Source of the DNA: Simplicispira hankyongi
Lineage (GTDB): Bacteria > Pseudomonadota > Gammaproteobacteria > Burkholderiales > Burkholderiaceae_C
DNA: 64,000 nt
Assembly: GCF_003570885.1 (NCBI RefSeq)
Contig: NZ_QXJC01000003.1
Coordinates: 124,001 to 188,000, forward strand
Direction of reading: 5' to 3'
The notes below the pieces were generated by a model that did no database searches, was not told the DNA's origin, and saw only the letters and a program-made list of their open reading frames with translations. Below, one piece after another: positions 37,439 to 46,973 of this stretch (positions are counted from its first letter, which is position 1; each line of letters opens with the position of its first letter). The translations under genes were made by a program, and so were the position numbers.

Positions 37439-37444
37439 TTACGG

Positions 37445-37540
37445 GTGTTTTAAAACCTGTTTTACGGGTAATCCCGACCTGACGCCCTCCGGGCACAAGG
37501 TTTTTGAAAGAAAGCACGCCAACAGCGTGCTTTTTCTTTT
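37445..37540 (+). ncRNA. candidate small RNA or proV leader
   Basis: Between the promoter and a terminator lie two small hairpins: CGGG-TAAT-CCCG (37465-37476) and GCCC-TCC-GGGC (37484-37494). The second exposes a CUCC loop that could pair with Shine-Dalgarno sequences. The terminator hairpin follows. Predicted transcript about 95 nt. It ends 168 nt before proV, so it could be an independent sRNA or an attenuated osmotic-response leader. Confidence 0.4.
37511..37540 (+). terminator. Rho-independent terminator
   Basis: AAAGCACGC (37511-37519), loop CAACA, GCGTGCTTT (37525-37533), then TTCTTTTT. The stem is perfect over 9 bp, and the T-rich tract on + (A-rich on the left) makes it potentially bidirectional. 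Confidence 0.85.
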
Positions 37541-37707
37541 TCCGGCCATCCCTTTGGATAGTCCGGACCTCTCTGCTCTGCCAACAAAACCCTGCCAGCG
37601 GTGGGGCGGCAGTGCACTTTGCTGGCCATGCTGCGCATTGGCCCCATAACCCAGCCCAGTCCGCTTCAAGCGGGCTATGCGGGGTTCCGACACGAGGAGA
37701 TCCCACC

Positions 37708-38958
37708 ATGGCCAAACAAGTCACCATTGAGCACGCCTTCAAGGTATTTGGCGATTCACCGCAGGCTGCTCTGGAGCTGGTGCGCCAGGGCTGCAGCAAG
37801 GCGGAGATCCTTGCGCGCACCGGCCAGTCGATTGGCGTATTCGATGCGCATTTCACCATTGAGCCAGGCGAGATTTTCGTCGTCATGGGGCTGTCGGGTT
37901 CCGGCAAATCAACGCTGGTGCGCATGCTCAACCGCTTGATCGAGCCCACCGCCGGCCGCATCCTGGTCGATGGCGTGGACATGGCCAAGCTTTCGGACGC
38001 AGCTCTGCGCGCCCTGCGCCGCAAGGACATCAGCATGGTGTTCCAGTCGTTTGCGCTGATGCCGCACATGACGGTGCAGGACAACACCGCGCTCGGTCTG
38101 GAGCTGGCCGGCGTAGCACGCGAAGAGCGCCAAAGCCAGGCCGCGCAGGCGCTGGAGCTGGTGGGCCTGGCCGGCTGGGGCGCAAGCTACCCCGACGAGC
38201 TCTCGGGTGGCATGCAGCAGCGCGTCGGACTGGCACGCGCGCTCGCTTCCGACCCGTCGATTTTGCTGATGGACGAGGCGTTTTCAGCCCTCGACCCCAT
38301 CATCCGCACCGAGATGCAGAGTGAGCTGCTGCGCCTGCAGGAGATTCGCCGCCGCACCATCGTTTTCATCTCGCACGATCTGGACGAAGCCATGCGCATT
38401 GGCGACCGCATCGCCATCATGAAAGACGGCCATGTGGTGCAGGTGGGCACGCCCGACGAAATCCTGCGCGCCCCGGCCAACGACTACGTGCGCAGCTTTG
38501 TGCGCGGAGTGGACGCGGCCGCAGTGTTCAAAGCTGGCGACATCGTGCGCAAACCGCTCACCATCGTCTCCGAGCATACCGACCGCGGCTCGCGCGCCGC
38601 GCTCAAGCTCATCGAGAACGACGACCGCGACTTTGCCTACATCGTGAATCCCAAAGGCCGCTACCTGGGGACAGTATCGGCCGAATCGCTGCGCGATGCG
38701 CTCGACGGCCACCGAGGGCCACTTGGATTGCAGCACGCGTTTCTCTCCAACCTGCAACCGATTGCCGCGGAGGCTCCAGTGGCCGACTTGTTTGGCCAGG
38801 TCGCCCATGCGCCCTGCGCCGTGCCGGTGCTGCAGGAAGGCGGTCGCCTGGCAGGTGTGATCAGCAAGACCACGCTGCTCAAATTTCTCGACCGTGACAC
38901 CCCGCACATTGAAGCGCCAGCCGCTTCGAGCGCGCAAGTTGCCGCTGTGGCGGTCTGA
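37708..38958 (+). CDS. proV: glycine betaine/proline ABC transporter ATP-binding protein
   Basis: 416 residues from ATG 37708 with GAGGAG about 8 nt upstream. Walker A is GLSGSGKSTL, signature LSGGMQQRVGLARAL, Walker B ILLMDEAFSALDP. The C-terminal part (about 285-405) is a pair of CBS domains, which in OpuA-type transporters sense ionic strength. ProV-type N-terminus (EHAFKVFGDSPQAALELV). Drives osmoprotectant uptake with ProW and ProX. Confidence 0.95.
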   Translation: MAKQVTIEHAFKVFGDSPQAALELVRQGCSKAEILARTGQSIGVFDAHFTIEPGEIFVVMGLSGSGKSTLVRMLNRLIEPTAGRILVDGVDMAKLSDAALRALRRKDISMVFQSFALMPHMTVQDNTALGLELAGVAREERQSQAAQALELVGLAGWGASYPDELSGGMQQRVGLARALASDPSILLMDEAFSALDPIIRTEMQSELLRLQEIRRRTIVFISHDLDEAMRIGDRIAIMKDGHVVQVGTPDEILRAPANDYVRSFVRGVDAAAVFKAGDIVRKPLTIVSEHTDRGSRAALKLIENDDRDFAYIVNPKGRYLGTVSAESLRDALDGHRGPLGLQHAFLSNLQPIAAEAPVADLFGQVAHAPCAVPVLQEGGRLAGVISKTTLLKFLDRDTPHIEAPAASSAQVAAVAV

Positions 38959-38968
38959 AGGACACCCC

Positions 38969-40243
38969 ATGAACGCATCCACAGTTACCGTACTGCTGGC
39001 GCAAGCAGCGCAAGACACCCCTCTCGCACCGCCAACGGACACCAACCCCTGGGCGAATGCCAGCGATGCCGCAGCCGCAATGCCCTCCCCCTGGGACACT
39101 GCCGCAGCGCCTGCAGCCACGGCATCCACACCCCCTGGCGCCGATGCCTGGGGAGTGACCACGGCAACACCCGACCCGGCAGCCGCCAGCGGCTGGCTGG
39201 ACGCCCCCGCCAACACGGCAGACGCACTGGCATCACAGGCCAGCGCCGCAGGCCACCACACCGGTTTTGCACTGCACCAGCTCTGGGATGGCTCCTTGCC
39301 CATTGAGGCCTGGATCAACCACGCCCTGGCCTGGGTGGTGCAGAATTTTCGGCCGTTCTTTCAGACCGTGCGCGTGCCCATCGACGGCACGCTCAACTGT
39401 GTGGAGAGCCTGCTGACCAGCATTCCTTCGCTGGCCATGATTGCCCTCCTCGGCGTGCTCGCCTGGCAGTTTGCCGGGCGCTTGATTGCCATCGGCGCCG
39501 TGGTCTCGCTGCTGATCGTGGCCATGCTGGGCATCTGGCCCGAGGCCATGGTGACGCTCTCGCTGGTGCTCACCTCGCTGGTGTTTTGCGTCGTCATCGG
39601 GCTGCCGCTGGGCATCCTGCTGGCTTCGAGCGATCAGGCGCAGCGCATCATGCGGCCCTTCCTGGACGCCATGCAGACCACGCCGGCCTTTGTCTACCTG
39701 GTGCCGGTGGTGATGCTGTTTGGCATTGGCAACGTGCCGGGCGTCATCGTCACCATCGTCTTTGCCCTGCCGCCGCTGGTGCGCCTGACCAACCTGGGCA
39801 TCCGCCAGGTGCGGCCCGACCTGATCGAGGCGGCGCGTGCCTATGGCGCTTCGCCGATGCAGATGCTGCTCAAGGTGCAATTGCCGTTGGCCATGCCTTC
39901 CGTCATGGCCGGCATCAACCAGTCGCTGATGCTGTCCCTTTCCATGGTGGTGATCGCTTCCATGATCGCCGTCGGCGGCCTGGGCCAGATGGTGCTGCGC
40001 GGTATTGGCCGCCTCGACATGGGCCTGGCCACTGTCGGCGGCCTGGGCATCGTGCTGCTGGCCATCACGCTTGACCGCATCACCCAGGCCATGGGCCAGC
40101 CGCGCCGCGGTGTGCGCCACTGGTGGCAGACCGGCCCGGCAGGACTGGTGCTGCGCCTGGTGCGCCCTGCCAAGTCCACACCAGCACCTGCCGCCACAGA
40201 TCCACAGACCGAGCTCACCTACTCTTCATCCGCACGCGGGTGA
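38969..40243 (+). CDS. proW: glycine betaine/proline ABC transporter permease
   Basis: 424 residues, long for ProW. About the first 90 residues are Ala/Pro/Thr-rich and low in complexity, before [24 protein letters not shown], the usual start of the conserved part. The EAA loop is [20 protein letters not shown], contacting ProV. Several membrane helices follow the family pattern. The ATG is 10 nt after proV. Confidence 0.93.
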   Translation: MNASTVTVLLAQAAQDTPLAPPTDTNPWANASDAAAAMPSPWDTAAAPAATASTPPGADAWGVTTATPDPAAASGWLDAPANTADALASQASAAGHHTGFALHQLWDGSLPIEAWINHALAWVVQNFRPFFQTVRVPIDGTLNCVESLLTSIPSLAMIALLGVLAWQFAGRLIAIGAVVSLLIVAMLGIWPEAMVTLSLVLTSLVFCVVIGLPLGILLASSDQAQRIMRPFLDAMQTTPAFVYLVPVVMLFGIGNVPGVIVTIVFALPPLVRLTNLGIRQVRPDLIEAARAYGASPMQMLLKVQLPLAMPSVMAGINQSLMLSLSMVVIASMIAVGGLGQMVLRGIGRLDMGLATVGGLGIVLLAITLDRITQAMGQPRRGVRHWWQTGPAGLVLRLVRPAKSTPAPAATDPQTELTYSSSARG

Positions 40244-40280
40244 CGACCTCCCCTGTTTTTTCACCCGCAAGGAGACATCT

Positions 40281-41297
40281 ATGCATACCCAAGCTTTCAA
40301 AGCCCATCGCCTGGTCGCTGCCGCAGCGCTCGCCTTCGGCCTGGCTGGCACCGCCGTAGCAACCGAATCCATGCCCGGCAAGGGCATCGAGGTCCAGCCG
40401 CTCAAGAGCTCGATCGCCGAGGAAACCTTCCAGACCGAGCTGGTCATGAAGGCACTGGAAAAGTTGGGCTACGACGTGAAGCCCATCAAGGAAGTGGAAT
40501 ACCCCACGGCCCACATCGCCATTGCCAATGGGGACGCCACCTTCATGGCCGACCACTGGAACCCCATGCACGCCGATTTCTACAAGAACGCCGGCGGCGA
40601 TGCCAAGCTCTCGCGCAAGGGCGTGTACTCGGACCATGCGGCCCAGGGCTACTTGATCGACAAGAAGACGGCCGACAAATACCACATCACCAACATCGCG
40701 CAATTCAAAGATCCGAAAATCGCCAAGCTGTTTGACGCCGACGGCGACGGCAAGGCCGACCTGACCGGCTGCAATCCGGGCTGGGGCTGCGAAGCCGTGA
40801 TCGAGCACCAGCTCACCGCCTTCAAGTTGCGGGACACCGTCACGCACCAGCAGGGCAGCTACTCGGCGCTGATTGCCGACACCATCACCCGCTTCAAGGC
40901 TGGCAAGCCAGTGTTCTATTACACCTGGACGCCCTACTGGGTGAGCGCGCAGCTCAAGCCCGGCAAGGACGTGGTCTGGCTGGAGGTACCGTTCTCCTCG
41001 CTGCCCGGTGCGCAAGCGAACCTCGACACCAAACTGCCCAATGGCAAGAACTATGGTTTCGTGGTGAACAAGCAGCAGATCGTGGCCAACAAGGCCTTTG
41101 TGGAGAAGAACCCCGCCGCCGGCAAATTGTTTGAAGCGATGAAGCTGTCGATCAACGACATCAACGCGCAGAACAACCGCATGGCCCAGGGCGAAAACAC
41201 CGCCGCCGACATCGACCGCCACACCGAGGGTTGGATCAAGGCACACCAGAAGACGTTTGACAGCTGGCTGGCACAAGCACGTGCAGCAGCAAAATAA
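40281..41297 (+). CDS. proX: glycine betaine/proline ABC transporter substrate-binding protein
   Basis: 338 residues with a Sec signal peptide (ending [12 protein letters not shown], about residue 27). [24 protein letters not shown] starts the mature protein as in Pro[11 protein letters not shown] and YYTWTPYWV contain the aromatic Trp/Tyr residues that form the cation cage in this family. A Cys pair lies in [15 protein letters not shown] precedes ATG 40281. Confidence 0.96.
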   Translation: MHTQAFKAHRLVAAAALAFGLAGTAVATESMPGKGIEVQPLKSSIAEETFQTELVMKALEKLGYDVKPIKEVEYPTAHIAIANGDATFMADHWNPMHADFYKNAGGDAKLSRKGVYSDHAAQGYLIDKKTADKYHITNIAQFKDPKIAKLFDADGDGKADLTGCNPGWGCEAVIEHQLTAFKLRDTVTHQQGSYSALIADTITRFKAGKPVFYYTWTPYWVSAQLKPGKDVVWLEVPFSSLPGAQANLDTKLPNGKNYGFVVNKQQIVANKAFVEKNPAAGKLFEAMKLSINDINAQNNRMAQGENTAADIDRHTEGWIKAHQKTFDSWLAQARAAAK

Positions 41298-41299
41298 GG

Positions 41300-41347
41300 A
41301 AAAACTGCTCTTAGCGCTTATGCGGTAAGCACTAAAAGCTATTTTTT
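41300..41347. repeat. palindromic intergenic repeat, copy 7
   Basis: CTTAGCGCTTA-TGCGG-TAAGCACTAA followed by AAGCTATTTTTT, just after proX. The hairpin plus T tract looks like the proX terminator. Confidence 0.82.
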
Positions 41348-41408
41348 CGATAGCAATGCCGGCGCCCCGCAAGGGTGCCTGCCTTTTTGCCCCAGGGTCG
41401 TGCGGGCG

Positions 41409-41425
41409 CGCACACCGGTGGTGCA
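41409..41425 (+). promoter_or_regulatory. NtrC-like binding site upstream of amtB
   Basis: CGCACA-CCGGT-GGTGCA matches the NtrC consensus TGCACC-N5-GGTGCA at 10 of 12 half-site positions or nearly so, with a perfect right half. A second GGTGCA half-site lies at 41441-41446. The centre is about 70 nt before the sigma-54 box. Confidence 0.6.
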
Positions 41426-41474
41426 TGTGCGTTCGATTGCGGTGCAGATCCGGCGCCCAAAGGCTGCTCCAGCC

Positions 41475-41490
41475 TGGCGCATTTTTTGCT
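41475..41490 (+). promoter_or_regulatory. sigma-54 promoter of amtB
   Basis: TGGCGC-ATTTT-TTGCT has the invariant GG (41476-41477) and GC (41488-41489) spaced by exactly 10 nt. Transcription would start near 41501, about 50 nt before amtB. A GGCGCC-TTTTT-GGCGCC hairpin (41504-41520) would open the leader. Confidence 0.75.
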
Positions 41491-41552
41491 CAAAAGTGTG
41501 CATGGCGCCTTTTTGGCGCCGTGTTTCCCCACTTGCCGCACCAAAGGACTCC

Positions 41553-42755
41553 ATGGACGCCACACGCCAGGGCACTGACACCCTTTTCCTTCTGCTGGGC
41601 GCCGTCATGGTGCTGGCCATGCACGCAGGCTTTGCTTTTCTGGAACTGGGAACGGTGCGGAAAAAGAACCAGGTGAATGCGCTGGTGAAAATTCTGGTCG
41701 ATTTCTCGGTCTCTACCGTGGTCTATTTTCTGGTCGGCTACGGCGTCGCCTACGGCAAGCACTTTTTCGTGGGCGCCGACCAACTGGCGCAGCAAAGCGG
41801 CTTCGGCCTGGTGCGGTTTTTCTTCCTGCTCACCTTTGCGGCGGCCATCCCCGCCATCATCTCGGGTGGCATTGCAGAGCGCGCACGGTTCTGGCCGCAA
41901 CTGATCGCAACCGCTGCCATCGTCGGGTTTGTCTACCCGTTCTTCGAGGGCATCGCCTGGAACGGCCACTTGGGCATTCAGGCCTGGATCGCCCGCGTCA
42001 GCGGCGCCGAGTTCCACGATTTTGCCGGCTCCGTTGTGGTGCACGCCGTCGGCGGCTGGATTGCACTGCCGGCCGTGCTGCTGCTGGGCTCGCGCGCCAA
42101 CCGCTACCGCAAGGACGGCGGGATCTCGGCCCACCCTCCGTCGAACATTCCGTTTCTGGCCCTGGGCGCCTGGATTCTCATCGTCGGCTGGTTTGGCTTC
42201 AACGTGATGAGCGCGCAGCAGCTCGACAAAATCTCCGGCCTCGTGGCGGTCAATTCCCTGATGGCCATGGTGGGCGGCACACTGGCCGCACTGGCCATGG
42301 GCAAGAACGACCCCGGTTTTGTGCACAACGGGCCCCTGGCCGGCCTGGTGGCCGTGTGCGCGGGCTCGGACGTCATGCACCCCCTGGGCGCGCTGGTGGT
42401 GGGCGCCGTGGCCGGGGTGGTATTTGTCTCGATGTTCACGCTCACGCAGAACCGCTGGAAGATCGACGACGTGCTGGGCGTGTGGCCGCTGCACGGCCTG
42501 TGCGGCACCTGGGGCGGCATTGCGGCCGGCATCTTCGGCAGCAAGGCGCTGGGTGGTCTGGGCGGTGTGGCTCTGGGCGCGCAGCTGCTGGGCACGGGCC
42601 TGGGCGTGGTCTGGGCGCTGATGGGCGGGGCGGTGGTGTACGGCGTGCTCAAGGCGACGATGGGCCTGCGCCTGACGCGCGAACAGGAGTTCGACGGGGC
42701 CGACCTGTCGATCCACCGCATCAGCTCCACGCCGGACCGCGAAGCGAGCTGGTAG
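41553..42755 (+). CDS. amtB: ammonium transporter
   Basis: 400 residues with eleven predicted helices. The twin pore histidines are in SVVVHAVGGWIALP and VWPLHGLCGTWGG. GFAFLELGTVRKKNQVNALVK and FFEGIAWNGHLG fit Amt. It moves ammonium across the inner membrane. ATG 41553 is used; longer in-frame starts would run into the predicted promoter. No glnK (PII) partner is adjacent, which is less common for bacterial amtB genes. The NtrC and sigma-54 sites indicate nitrogen control. Confidence 0.95.
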   Translation: MDATRQGTDTLFLLLGAVMVLAMHAGFAFLELGTVRKKNQVNALVKILVDFSVSTVVYFLVGYGVAYGKHFFVGADQLAQQSGFGLVRFFFLLTFAAAIPAIISGGIAERARFWPQLIATAAIVGFVYPFFEGIAWNGHLGIQAWIARVSGAEFHDFAGSVVVHAVGGWIALPAVLLLGSRANRYRKDGGISAHPPSNIPFLALGAWILIVGWFGFNVMSAQQLDKISGLVAVNSLMAMVGGTLAALAMGKNDPGFVHNGPLAGLVAVCAGSDVMHPLGALVVGAVAGVVFVSMFTLTQNRWKIDDVLGVWPLHGLCGTWGGIAAGIFGSKALGGLGGVALGAQLLGTGLGVVWALMGGAVVYGVLKATMGLRLTREQEFDGADLSIHRISSTPDREASW

Positions 42756-42885
42756 GCGGGCGCCGCGCTGCGTCCGGCGCGGCGTCTGACGCGTGAACAC
42801 CGGCCCACCGGCTACGCTTGCACCGGGTTGCGCGGGCCGAAGGCCTGAAACCGGTGTTTCGCCGGCGCCGCGTGCCGCCAACGCC

Positions 42886-44685
42886 ATGACGCTTCGCTCC
42901 CACCTCGCCAGCCTTGGCCTGCTCTGCTTGCTCAGCGCATGCTCGGGTCTGCCTGAAAACGTTGCGCGACCGGTCTCGCACGCACTGGCCACGCCTGCCG
43001 CGACCTCACTGAGCACCAGCGTACAGCAACAGCGCCAACAGGCGCAGGCCCGCAGCAGCTCGGGCTTTCGCTTGCTCAACGGCCCGGACGACGCCTACGG
43101 CAGCCGCCTGGCGCTGGCCGAAGCGGCGGAAAAGACACTCGACCTGCAGTACTACGCCATCCATGCCGACGCCAGCACGGCGCGCCTGCTGCGCGCTGTG
43201 GTGAAGGCGGCGCGGCGCGGGGTGCGCGTGCGCGTGCTGCTGGACGACTTTCACAGCACCGGGCGCGACGCGCAGGTGATGCGCCTGGCCTTCGAGCCCA
43301 ACATCGAGATGCGCATGTTCAACCCGGTGGCCGGACCGCGCGCGTCGAAGGTGGGCCGCATCTTCAGTGCCGTGATGGACTTTTCGCGTGCCCAGCAGCG
43401 CATGCACAACAAGCTGTTCATCGCCGACAACGCCATGGGCGTGGCGGGCGGGCGCAACCTGGGCGACGCGTATTTCGGCAACGCCGAGGTGGGCAATTTC
43501 GTCGATCTCGACGTACTGGCCGCCGGCCCCATCGTGGCCGACCTCTCGCGCAGCTTCGACACCTACTGGAACAACCAGCGCGCCTACCCGGTGGCTTCGC
43601 TCATCAGCAAGAAGGAACTGCTGCAGATGCGCGAGCAGGTTCGCGCCGAGGACGCCGCCCAGGCCGACGACCCCGCGGACGATGCCACACAGGCGCAGGC
43701 CCAGACGGTGAAGCAGGCGAAAACGGCAAGAGCGACAGAGGCGCCGGCTTCGGCGGCCACGCCGACCGCCAGGACCGTGACCAAGCAGGACGTTAAAGAG
43801 GTCCAGAAGCGCCACGCCGAACAGTTCGAGGCGATGGACCTGGCGCACGCCCACTTTGTCTGGGCGCCGGCCGTGGTGCTGGCCGACGAGCCGGCCAAAA
43901 TCGCCGCGGAAAGCAGTCCGGGCCCAGCGCCCCGCGAAGGCGCTGCGCCCACCAGGCAGCCCCCACCGGCTGCGGGCAACGCCGATGGCGAATCCAATAC
44001 TCCTGTGGCGCAGCAGGCCACCAGGCCATCCGAACTCCAGGGTGAAACGGTGGTGGACGGCCTGCTGCAGCTCATGGGCCAGGCAAAGCGCGAACTGCTC
44101 ATCGTCTCGCCCTACTTCGTGCCGGGCAAACGCATCATGCAGGCCTTCCAGGATGCGCGTGCGCGCGGCGTGCGGGTGCGGGTGCTGACCAATTCACTGG
44201 CCTCCAACGACGCACCGATTGCACATGCCGGCTACATGGGCCACCGAAAGGCGCTGCTCGATTTGGGCGTCGAGCTCTACGAGATGCGCAGCGAGCAGGG
44301 AGAGCTGCGCAATGCCCGGAGCCTCTTGGGCTCGGGCAGCGGCGTCACGGGCAGCTCCCGCGCCATGCTGCACTCCAAGTTTCTCGTCATGGACGGCCAG
44401 TTGCTGGCCATTGGCTCGATGAACCTGGACTTGCGCTCGGAGCTGCAAAACACCGAAATCGCCTTGCTGATCCGCAGCCGCAAGCTCTCAGCCGTGGCCA
44501 GCAAGCAGATTGAAACCGGCATGCGTGACCTGGCCTGGCATGTGGAGCAAGACGCGCAGGGTCTGATCTGGCACGCACCCGCAGGCAGCGATCTGGAGGA
44601 CACGCGTTCGGAGCCCGACACCAGCTTCCCGCTGCGCTTGCTGATCAACCTGCTTGGCCCCTTGGCGCCCGATCACCTGCTGTGA
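42886..44685 (+). CDS. phospholipase D / cardiolipin synthase family lipoprotein
   Basis: 599 residues from ATG 42886, giving a lipoprotein signal (LASLGLLCLLSACSG, Cys about residue 18). Two HKD catalytic motifs: HNKLFIADNAMGVAGGRNLGD (about 174) and HSKFLVMDGQLLAIGSMNLD (about 498). Between them sits a variable Ala/Gln/Pro-rich insertion (about 250-385) without family counterparts that I recognise. Most like ClsC-type enzymes that condense phosphatidylglycerol or transfer phosphatidyl groups. A lipobox on a PLD synthase suggests anchoring to a membrane leaflet facing the periplasm (inference). Confidence 0.85.
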   Translation: MTLRSHLASLGLLCLLSACSGLPENVARPVSHALATPAATSLSTSVQQQRQQAQARSSSGFRLLNGPDDAYGSRLALAEAAEKTLDLQYYAIHADASTARLLRAVVKAARRGVRVRVLLDDFHSTGRDAQVMRLAFEPNIEMRMFNPVAGPRASKVGRIFSAVMDFSRAQQRMHNKLFIADNAMGVAGGRNLGDAYFGNAEVGNFVDLDVLAAGPIVADLSRSFDTYWNNQRAYPVASLISKKELLQMREQVRAEDAAQADDPADDATQAQAQTVKQAKTARATEAPASAATPTARTVTKQDVKEVQKRHAEQFEAMDLAHAHFVWAPAVVLADEPAKIAAESSPGPAPREGAAPTRQPPPAAGNADGESNTPVAQQATRPSELQGETVVDGLLQLMGQAKRELLIVSPYFVPGKRIMQAFQDARARGVRVRVLTNSLASNDAPIAHAGYMGHRKALLDLGVELYEMRSEQGELRNARSLLGSGSGVTGSSRAMLHSKFLVMDGQLLAIGSMNLDLRSELQNTEIALLIRSRKLSAVASKQIETGMRDLAWHVEQDAQGLIWHAPAGSDLEDTRSEPDTSFPLRLLINLLGPLAPDHLL

Positions 44686-44689
44686 AACC

Positions 44690-45670
44690 TCACTTGCGCG
44701 CCACGTCGGCCATGTGCACCAGCGCCGCGCCCACAGCGGTTTGTTCGGTGAGCACGCGCACCGTGTCGTAGGCCTGCTGGGCCTCGGGGTAGCGCCGGCG
44801 CAGCAAATTGAGCCACTGCTTGAGCCGCCCGGCGCGCTGGCGCGGTTCGAGCTGGGCGCAAACCAGCTCCCAGAATTCGAGCAGATGCGGCACCAGCGCG
44901 CTCCAGGGCAGAGAGGCGGGGGCTGCACCGCTTTCATGCGCGCGCAGTGCCAGCGCCAGGCCCGGATCGGCCACCATGCCCCGCCCCAGCATCAGCGCCT
45001 CGCAGCCCGAGGCATCGCGGCAGCGAACAGCATCCGCCACCGTCCAGATTTCACCATTGGCCACCACCGGCACGCGCACCGCCGCGCGGATGGCGGGAAT
45101 CCGCTCCCAGTACGCGGGCGGGCGGTAACCGTCCTGCTTGGTGCGCGCGTGCACGACGATCTCGCAGGCGCCAGCGTCCGCCATGGCCTGCGCACAGGCG
45201 ACGGAGAGCGCCGCATCGTCGTAGCCCAGACGCATCTTGCAAGAGACCGGCATGGCCGCCGGCACGGCGCGGCGCACCGCTGCCACCACCTCGGCAATGC
45301 GCTCAGGTTCGCGCAGCAGCGAGGCGCCGCCGCCGTGGCGGTTGACCACCCGGGCCGGGCAGCCGAAATTGAGGTCGATGCCCTCGGGGCCGAGCGCCGC
45401 CAGGGCGGCGGCGTTGTCCGCCATGCTCACCGGGTCGGAGCCCAACAACTGCGCGCGCACCGGCGTGCCCGCCAGCGTGCGGCCGCCGTGGTGCAGCTCC
45501 GGCAGGTAGCGATAAAAGACTTTGTCGGGCAGCAGCGTGCCGGTGACGCGAATGAACTCGGAGACGCAGCGGTCCACGCCGCCCACGCGGGTCAGAATGT
45601 CGCGCAGCACAAAATCGAGCAGCCCCTCCATCGGGGCCAGCAGCAGCAAAGGCGGGGTTGCGGCAGACAC
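44690..45670 (-). CDS. dusC: tRNA-dihydrouridine synthase, DusC type
   Basis: 326 residues if GTG 45670 is used (MSAATPPLLLLAPMEG); TTG 45685 adds five residues. FMN-barrel signatures: LLLAPMEGLLDFVLRD at the start, GIDLNFGCPARVVNRHGGGASLL with the catalytic Cys (about residue 98), SCKMRLGYDD, VHARTK and ALMLGRGMVADPGLA. It reduces uridine to dihydrouridine in tRNA. Neither start has a clear RBS, and repeat copy 8 begins only about 15 nt upstream. Convergent with the cardiolipin synthase-like gene, 4 nt apart. Confidence 0.92.
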   Translation of the reverse strand: MSAATPPLLLLAPMEGLLDFVLRDILTRVGGVDRCVSEFIRVTGTLLPDKVFYRYLPELHHGGRTLAGTPVRAQLLGSDPVSMADNAAALAALGPEGIDLNFGCPARVVNRHGGGASLLREPERIAEVVAAVRRAVPAAMPVSCKMRLGYDDAALSVACAQAMADAGACEIVVHARTKQDGYRPPAYWERIPAIRAAVRVPVVANGEIWTVADAVRCRDASGCEALMLGRGMVADPGLALALRAHESGAAPASLPWSALVPHLLEFWELVCAQLEPRQRAGRLKQWLNLLRRRYPEAQQAYDTVRVLTEQTAVGAALVHMADVARK

Positions 45671-45685
45671 GAAATTTAGTGCCAA

Positions 45686-45732
45686 ATTGGTCTCTAGCGC
45701 TTATCCAGTAAGCGTTAGCAGCTACAAATTCA
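45686..45732. repeat. palindromic intergenic repeat, copy 8
   Basis: GGTCTCTAGCGCTTATCCAG (45689-45708) continues TAAGCGTTAGCAGCTAC. Close to the family consensus. It lies between a methyltransferase gene and dusC, both on the minus strand, abutting the dusC start. Confidence 0.88.
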
Positions 45733-45740
45733 GGAGTTCT

Positions 45741-46931
45741 TCATTCGGCGACCGCCAGCCGCCAGAGCGAAGTCACCTCGGCCGAGCGCGCCGCATACAG
45801 GGCGTCGCTCGCGTCCTGCGCCTTGGCGTGGTGCGGGCGCACATCGCTGCGGCCCAGCACCTGCAGGCCGGCGGCGGCGACCCAGCCCAGCAACGCCTCG
45901 CGCGAGCGCAGGCCCAGGTGCTCCGCCAGGTCCGACAGCAGCAGCCAGGCTTCGCCGCCCGGCGTGAGGTGGTCCGCCAAGCCCGTCAGAAAACCGCGCA
46001 GCATCTGGCTGCCTTCGTCGTAGATGGCGTGCTCCAGCGGCGACGCGGGGCGCGCGGGCAGCCAGGGCGGGTTGCAGACGATGAGCGGCGCGCGGCCGGG
46101 TGGGAACAGATCGGCGCTGTGCAGCTCCACCTGTTTGGTCAGGCCCAGGCGCTGCAGGTTGTCTTTTGCGCAGGCAAGCGCCCGTGGTGCGTTTTCGGTG
46201 GCCACGACCCGCTTGACGCCCCGGCGCACCAGCAAGGCGGCCAGCACCCCGGTGCCGGTGCCAATGTCAAAGGCCAGCGACGTATCGTCAGGCAAGGGCT
46301 GCTGGGCCACCAGGTCCAGGTATTCGCCCCGAATCGGCGAAAACACGCCGTAGTGCGGGTGAATGCGGTTGCCCGGCACCTCGCCCAGCACGGGGATCTC
46401 GACGCCCGTTTTGCGCCATTCGTGTGCGCCCACGACGCCCAGCAGCTCGCGCAGCGAGGTGACGGTGGGCTCACCGGTGGCAGGGCCCCAGGCCTCGGCA
46501 ATGGCAGCACGCCAGTCGGGTGCACGGCGCAGGGCGATCGAATAGTCGGGCTCCAGGGCGATCAGCAGCGTGCCCAGGGTGCGCGCGCGCTGCGACTGCG
46601 CCTGGCGGTGCAGGTTGAAACGCTCTTGCGGGCTGGCGGCCGCCGCCTTCGCTGCCGCACGGGCCGCCGCTTTGGCAGGCTTGTTGTCCGCGCGGCGTGC
46701 CAGTGCCTGCAGCAGTTGGCGGGCGTTTTGGAAGTCGCCCCGCCACAGCATCCCCGTGCCGGCGCACGCCAGGCGGTAGGCGCTGTCGGCGCTCAGGGTG
46801 TCGTCCGCCAGCTCCACACGGCGCGGCGCGCTCACCCCGGCCTCACTGTGCCAGGAGGCACTGGCAGCCACTCCCTTGGAAGTGGTCCACGCAATGGTGG
46901 GGGCGGCGTCGCTGGCAGAAGCAGGGGTCAT
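45741..46931 (-). CDS. class I SAM-dependent methyltransferase with NPPW motif
   Basis: 396 residues. An N-terminal extension (about 1-175) holds no clear motif except an Ala/Lys-rich segment. LAFDIGTGTGVLAALLVRRG is SAM motif I. IVCNPPWLPARPASPLEHAIYDEG is the NPPW active-site motif of N6-adenine/guanine or glutamine N-methyltransferases (HemK, RsmC/RlmG relatives). Target probably rRNA or protein; unresolved. Same strand as the GNAT gene downstream of position 46974 (upstream in transcription). Confidence 0.8.
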   Translation of the reverse strand: MTPASASDAAPTIAWTTSKGVAASASWHSEAGVSAPRRVELADDTLSADSAYRLACAGTGMLWRGDFQNARQLLQALARRADNKPAKAAARAAAKAAAASPQERFNLHRQAQSQRARTLGTLLIALEPDYSIALRRAPDWRAAIAEAWGPATGEPTVTSLRELLGVVGAHEWRKTGVEIPVLGEVPGNRIHPHYGVFSPIRGEYLDLVAQQPLPDDTSLAFDIGTGTGVLAALLVRRGVKRVVATENAPRALACAKDNLQRLGLTKQVELHSADLFPPGRAPLIVCNPPWLPARPASPLEHAIYDEGSQMLRGFLTGLADHLTPGGEAWLLLSDLAEHLGLRSREALLGWVAAAGLQVLGRSDVRPHHAKAQDASDALYAARSAEVTSLWRLAVAE

Positions 46932-46973
46932 TAAAAGAAAGATCTCGGTGAACAGAAGGAAATCAGCCGGCCA

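Larger units (their letters stand above)
37388..37707. other. 320-nt gap upstream of proV
   Basis: Unusually A/T-rich left end (about 37388-37465), then the promoter, hairpins and terminator listed next. No coding frame is supported. From 37545 to 37690 I see only short inverted repeats such as ATCC-CTTT-GGAT. Confidence 0.7.
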
